This document shows positions 42,401 to 44,249 of a stretch of 44,249 nucleotides of DNA, piece after piece. A program made the translations under genes and the position numbers. The notes under the pieces are model-generated. The model saw nothing but the letters and a program-made list of their open reading frames with translations. It was not told where the DNA came from and made no database searches. Each line of letters begins with the position of its first letter. Within the stretch, counting starts at the first letter, position 1. Source of the DNA: Tepidanaerobacteraceae bacterium (lineage in GTDB: Bacteria > Bacillota > Thermosediminibacteria > Thermosediminibacterales > Thermosediminibacteraceae); the NCBI GenBank assembly GCA_030446005.1, contig JASUSP010000009.1:1-44249 (forward strand), given 5' to 3'.

Positions 42401-42565
42401 CCTAATATAAGACTAGAATCTTTTATTTTGTCTGCTACTTCGTATAAAGATCTAGTTGAAAATCTTGCAAAAAAACCGAGTAAAAGTGATTATGAAAAAA
42501 ATCATGTATTGTTTATTGACGATAATGATTGGTGTGAAAAGATGTTTAATAGTATAGTTATATAA
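39497..42565 (+). CDS. Type III-like restriction endonuclease/helicase (Res)
   Basis: A 1022-residue SF2 helicase-nuclease. Walker A is ATGSGKT (143-149), motif II is DEGH (244-247), motif III-like EYSATFG follows, and motif VI is QLFGRGVRLKG. The C-terminal region has PDF (Asp912) and FIDPKG (Asp929, Lys931), a PD...DxK nuclease site 17 residues apart. It would translocate on or switch along DNA and cut when two unmethylated sites are in opposite orientation, using Mod for recognition. All motifs are intact. It ends a two-gene operon; the next genes are broken. AT-rich like Mod. Confidence 0.9.
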   Translation: MDMEKYLVLSKYFLSLFGVEDFRQLPLKNIEEQIDDGDETTPFIKTLMSLKGIKFCKDDLLRYDQNIQEYVRKINRYRGNVVLKYFQYLPVLFTEIFLDQLKNNKLEFINQLNEFLNQYRNENEIDIPEFELKDLNKLAFWMATGSGKTLIMHINYLQFLKYRPFEPDNILLITPNEGLSRQHFDEMQKSDIPCRIYNGNLNSGSHFKDEVLIIEITKLVDEKKDGGITLPISAFEGRSLIFVDEGHKGKTAEDRVWAARRAKLAENGFVFEYSATFGQILSERNKETLEEYSKSIIFDYSYKYFYLDGYGKDFFVVNAKNSEQISEDHFSEIMFVANLLSFYEQVMFYQENKRLAEEYNLEKPLWIFVGTTVNKEESDILQIVGFLNKVIKEENWLKEKVNTILEGKAGLKNDDGGDVFKERFKLLKEKGVDLNDLYNRVFNGKGRLNISEIKNAEGEFGLRVGDNDYFGVINVGGNDFKKRLEEKGFEVQSDVISDSLFDYIKHKASNLNILIGAKKFIEGWDTWRVSSMGLLNIGSGQGPQIIQLFGRGVRLKGKDMSLKRSGDPRVAVLETLNIFGIKADYLSRFLEAIRKEEVEYENVLIPVKYQHKEKWKNLYVIGKREDKKFEESKVIMLEPDETVHVSIDLTPIIKVYSKTNNTEIGLDAKIEHYTLDLKRYTTFLNWERIFFEITEHKKLKKYWNLVFDKNKLREIISAENNYKVVVYKGVFDKLDHGDISKLEDIVVSVLKRYIDAYYRKKAKRFETDHISYYVLDEKTGQLMMPFMSKENSGGYLVQIDKREKELIKKVKKLIKDFEKLLDEKYESDVLPRLVFESHLFVPVLLKKKIKKEDKIKFTPEGLVESEIKFIKDLRRFIEENKEKFKDIEIYLLRNFPKTGVGFQLTWAGFYPDFVMWLKKGNYQIIAFIDPKGLEHDKSLDCEKIIFAGTRDTGSDVVTIKTIERRLNNPNIRLESFILSATSYKDLVENLAKKPSKSDYEKNHVLFIDDNDWCEKMFNSIVI

Positions 42566-42662
42566 CAATTATAACAATAGAGGCGATAGGAATGCCTATT
42601 CATTGGCATCTAGGCTACAAATAAGAACCCTTAGCTCGTTATAAAACTAATCACTGAGAGGG

Positions 42663-42969
42663 CGACTTATCTTTGCGCTTTTCGTGGCTATATTCGCCCT
42701 GTCTAATGCCGATAGAGTGGATATCAACTTTTTTGGGGTCGTTTACAGTGTGTCTCAAGCTCTTGTAATTTTAGGCTCTTCCGTGTTCGGGGCGCTGGTT
42801 GTGTTGCTGTTTGGACTTTTTTCCCGGATAAAAATGAGTTTAAAGTTGCGCGAAATACAGGATTAAAGTTACCTATCTGGAAAAAGAATTAGAAAAAGTA
42901 AAGAAAAAGCTTAACGAACTGCAAGGCCAAGCCCTGGAGGAACAGAAAATATCTGATCAACAAGGGTAA
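42663..42969 (+). pseudogene. LapA-like membrane protein gene, frameshifted
   Basis: The frame from 42663 reads RLIFALFVAIFALSNADRV and DINFFGVVYSVSQALVILG, then GALVVLLFGLFSRIKMSLKL, the two-helix LapA (DUF1049) pattern. It stops at TAA after EIQD, but one base further on the frame continues KVTYLEKELEKVKKKLNELQGQ to TAA at 42969, the coiled tail normal for LapA. So one extra T near 42865 breaks the gene. The start codon region is also lost; GTG at 42684 is only an internal start. LapA proteins are linked to lipopolysaccharide or envelope assembly in Gram-negatives and are of unknown role in Firmicutes. Confidence 0.7.
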
Positions 42970-42988
42970 TTTTGAAGGACCTTTTTCT

Positions 42989-43195
42989 TTGCTATCCTAC
43001 ATAAAATACCTAGAGGATATCGAAAAAATTATAGGAGATAGTTTGCCGCCTTCGGCAAGTAAGCATCGCCCGTGGTGGGCTAACGGAGGGCATATTCAGG
43101 CCTATGCCTGGTTGAGGGCGGGGTGGAAGGTCGAGGAGGCAGCTCTTGGTGATTACGTCGTTTTTGGTAAGAAGGAGGGGTTTTATGGCTCTTGA
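42989..43195 (+). CDS. DUF7662-type small protein, N-terminally short
   Basis: A 68-residue frame, with LPPSASKHRPWWANGGHIQAYAWLRAGWKVEEAALGDYVVF, close to the DUF7662 pattern (LPPSA, RPWWAN, QAxAWLxAGWKVE). The family usually has 20 or so further residues before the EIExIIG helix; here the frame begins at TTG without a clear ribosome site, so the gene is probably truncated. It overlaps the first codons of the DUF262 relic, suggesting that the two were an operon. Function is unknown; such proteins are often found beside defence genes. Confidence 0.5.
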   Translation: MLSYIKYLEDIEKIIGDSLPPSASKHRPWWANGGHIQAYAWLRAGWKVEEAALGDYVVFGKKEGFYGS

Positions 43196-44249
43196 GCAGT
43201 TGAAAGGAAATAGTTCGACGAGCCGTCAATAAGGAAATCGATGTCCCGGAGTTTCAGAGGGATTTTGTTTGGGATCCCGAGCAGGTAAAATTGCTTGCAG
43301 AATCTTTATACCGCGAGTATCCCGTTGGATCATTTCTGCTATGGGATTCTTCGGCGTATCAAGAAGCGAAAATTGCTGAAGGCGTGAAAAATTCATCGTG
43401 GATCGTGGACGGTCAGCAGCGCACTACCGCTTTATGTATTTTATTCGGAGAAAAACCATATTGGTGGCTGAGTTCCGCGGATTGGAATAAAACCTTGGCG
43501 TGCTACAATGTGATGGTAAATCTTTTGCCGGATGGTGACGAAAGGCTGGAATTTGCCTTATCTAATCCCTCCGAGAAAAAGACCCCAGATGGATAAGCCT
43601 GCGGGAGATTCTTTCTAAAGAGAAAGTGGAAGAATTCACAAAACTTGCTCAAGAGAGGGTAGGTCAGCTTGCTTCAAGTCTCTCCCAAGCGATGGAATTG
43701 TTCGCCAAAATCCATGCGAACATGCAGCGCCTGTGGCAAATCAGGGATATGGTAATTCCCATAATAAAAATTTCGCACGAAGTCGAGGATGTGGCAGAAA
43801 TCTTTGCAAGGCTCAATCAAGCGGGAACTAGAGTGAAAGAGGCAGATGTGGTGTTAGCTTTGGCTGCTGTCTATAATCCCGGTTGGGTTAGAGAACATTA
43901 TATCCCTTTTAGAAATGACCTAGATGAGAGAGGTTGGGATCTGGATGCTGGCGTTTTTATTCGCACCATGACAGGTATTGGCTATGGCCGGGCAAGGTTA
44001 GTTGAAGTACCTAAGGGTTTTTGGAACCAATAGAATTTGCCTGGGGTGTGGGCAGGCAATCAATTTTTAAGGCTTATGCTTTACCTAATTTTATTTAAAA
44101 ATAACGCGAGGGATTGGGTAGATAAAACCCGTATAGGATATGACAAAACGGGTAGCCCCATTACGTCCGGCTTTCAACCTCAATGGCATCATATATATCC
44201 TCAGAATTTGTTAAATAAAAATGGTCTGCCAATAGATGATATCCACGCA
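43185..44249 (+). pseudogene. DUF262 (GmrSD-like) protein gene with HNH end, several frameshifts, cut by window edge
   Basis: ATG 43185 (AGGAGGGG before it) starts MALEQLKG, then the frame shifts at about 43208. The next frame carries VNKEIDVPEFQRDFVWDPEQ, LLAESLYREYPVGSFLLWD and IVDGQQRTTALCILFG, the DUF262 nucleotide-binding core. At an A run (about 43577) the frame shifts again to ISLREILSKEKVEEF and continues to TAG at 44031. Two more shifts give VDKTRIGYDKTG and PQWHHIYPQNLL, the HNH-like end seen in DUF262 proteins. The DUF262/HNH family includes GmrSD, which restricts modified phage DNA. At least four shifts mean the gene is dead; it continues past 44249. Confidence 0.8.

Noticed and set aside
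1-44249. CRISPR arrays, tRNA or rRNA genes, intact insertion sequences
   Set aside because: No regularly spaced repeats, cloverleaf-like sequences, rRNA cores or complete transposase genes were seen on reading both strands.

Overview
The window looks like chromosomal DNA of an anaerobic, motile, probably thermophilic member of the Clostridia (a Thermosediminibacter- or Thermoanaerobacter-like Firmicute). This is inferred from gene content: a selenoprotein glycine reductase operon with a tandem glycine riboswitch, SdpR-, YcbB-, YvyF- and YviE-type Firmicute families, long-form HPF, strong Gram-positive ribosome binding sites and many GTG/TTG starts. No rRNA, tRNA, CRISPR array or intact insertion sequence was seen.

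Layout. 1-516: frameshifted end of a membrane protein, then an SdpR-like ArsR repressor. 537-7094: sigma-A promoter, tandem glycine riboswitch with terminator, and the glycine reductase operon trxA-grdE-grdA-grdB-grdC-grdD. grdA and grdB are each read through an in-frame UGA (selenocysteine), and each UGA is followed by a SECIS-like hairpin. Glycine is reduced to acetyl phosphate with electrons from thioredoxin. 7100-10511: relic of an Uma2-type nuclease gene, a NitT/TauT-type ABC importer (lipoprotein, permease, ATPase) and a damaged ytaF-like gene. 10538-12780: sensor kinase and YcbB-type response regulator, ending at a terminator shared with the convergent TAXI-TRAP operon (binding lipoprotein, DUF1850 protein, fused permease). 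16364-20063: fructose PTS operon fruR-fruK-EIIA-EIIBC (minus strand) with a consensus promoter and two candidate FruR operators.

20081-23885: LemA and TPM-domain envelope proteins, a TGS-domain nucleoside kinase and the hibernation factor. 23967-30865: comFC, yvyF, flgM, flgN, flgK, flgL, yviE, then a MntA/HepT-like nucleotidyltransferase-HEPN pair inserted before fliW and csrA. 30929-35693: AT-rich flagellin glycosylation genes (a methyltransferase-GT4 fusion and a GT2-TPR protein) and flagellin, which has a sigma-28-like promoter and a leader with two candidate CsrA sites. 35700-36480 has no recognisable gene. 36481-42565: a type III-like restriction-modification pair (Mod and Res), AT-rich and probably acquired. 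42663-44249: decaying genes (lapA-like, DUF7662, DUF262/HNH) that run off the window.

The window therefore joins a conserved metabolic and motility backbone to an accessory side. The most interesting local arrangements are the toxin-antitoxin-like cassette inside the flagellar post-transcriptional control operon, the leader-level FliW-CsrA circuit on flagellin, the riboswitch-controlled selenoprotein operon, and the eroding defence region at the right end. All function calls rest on reading motifs and family resemblance by eye. No database search was run.
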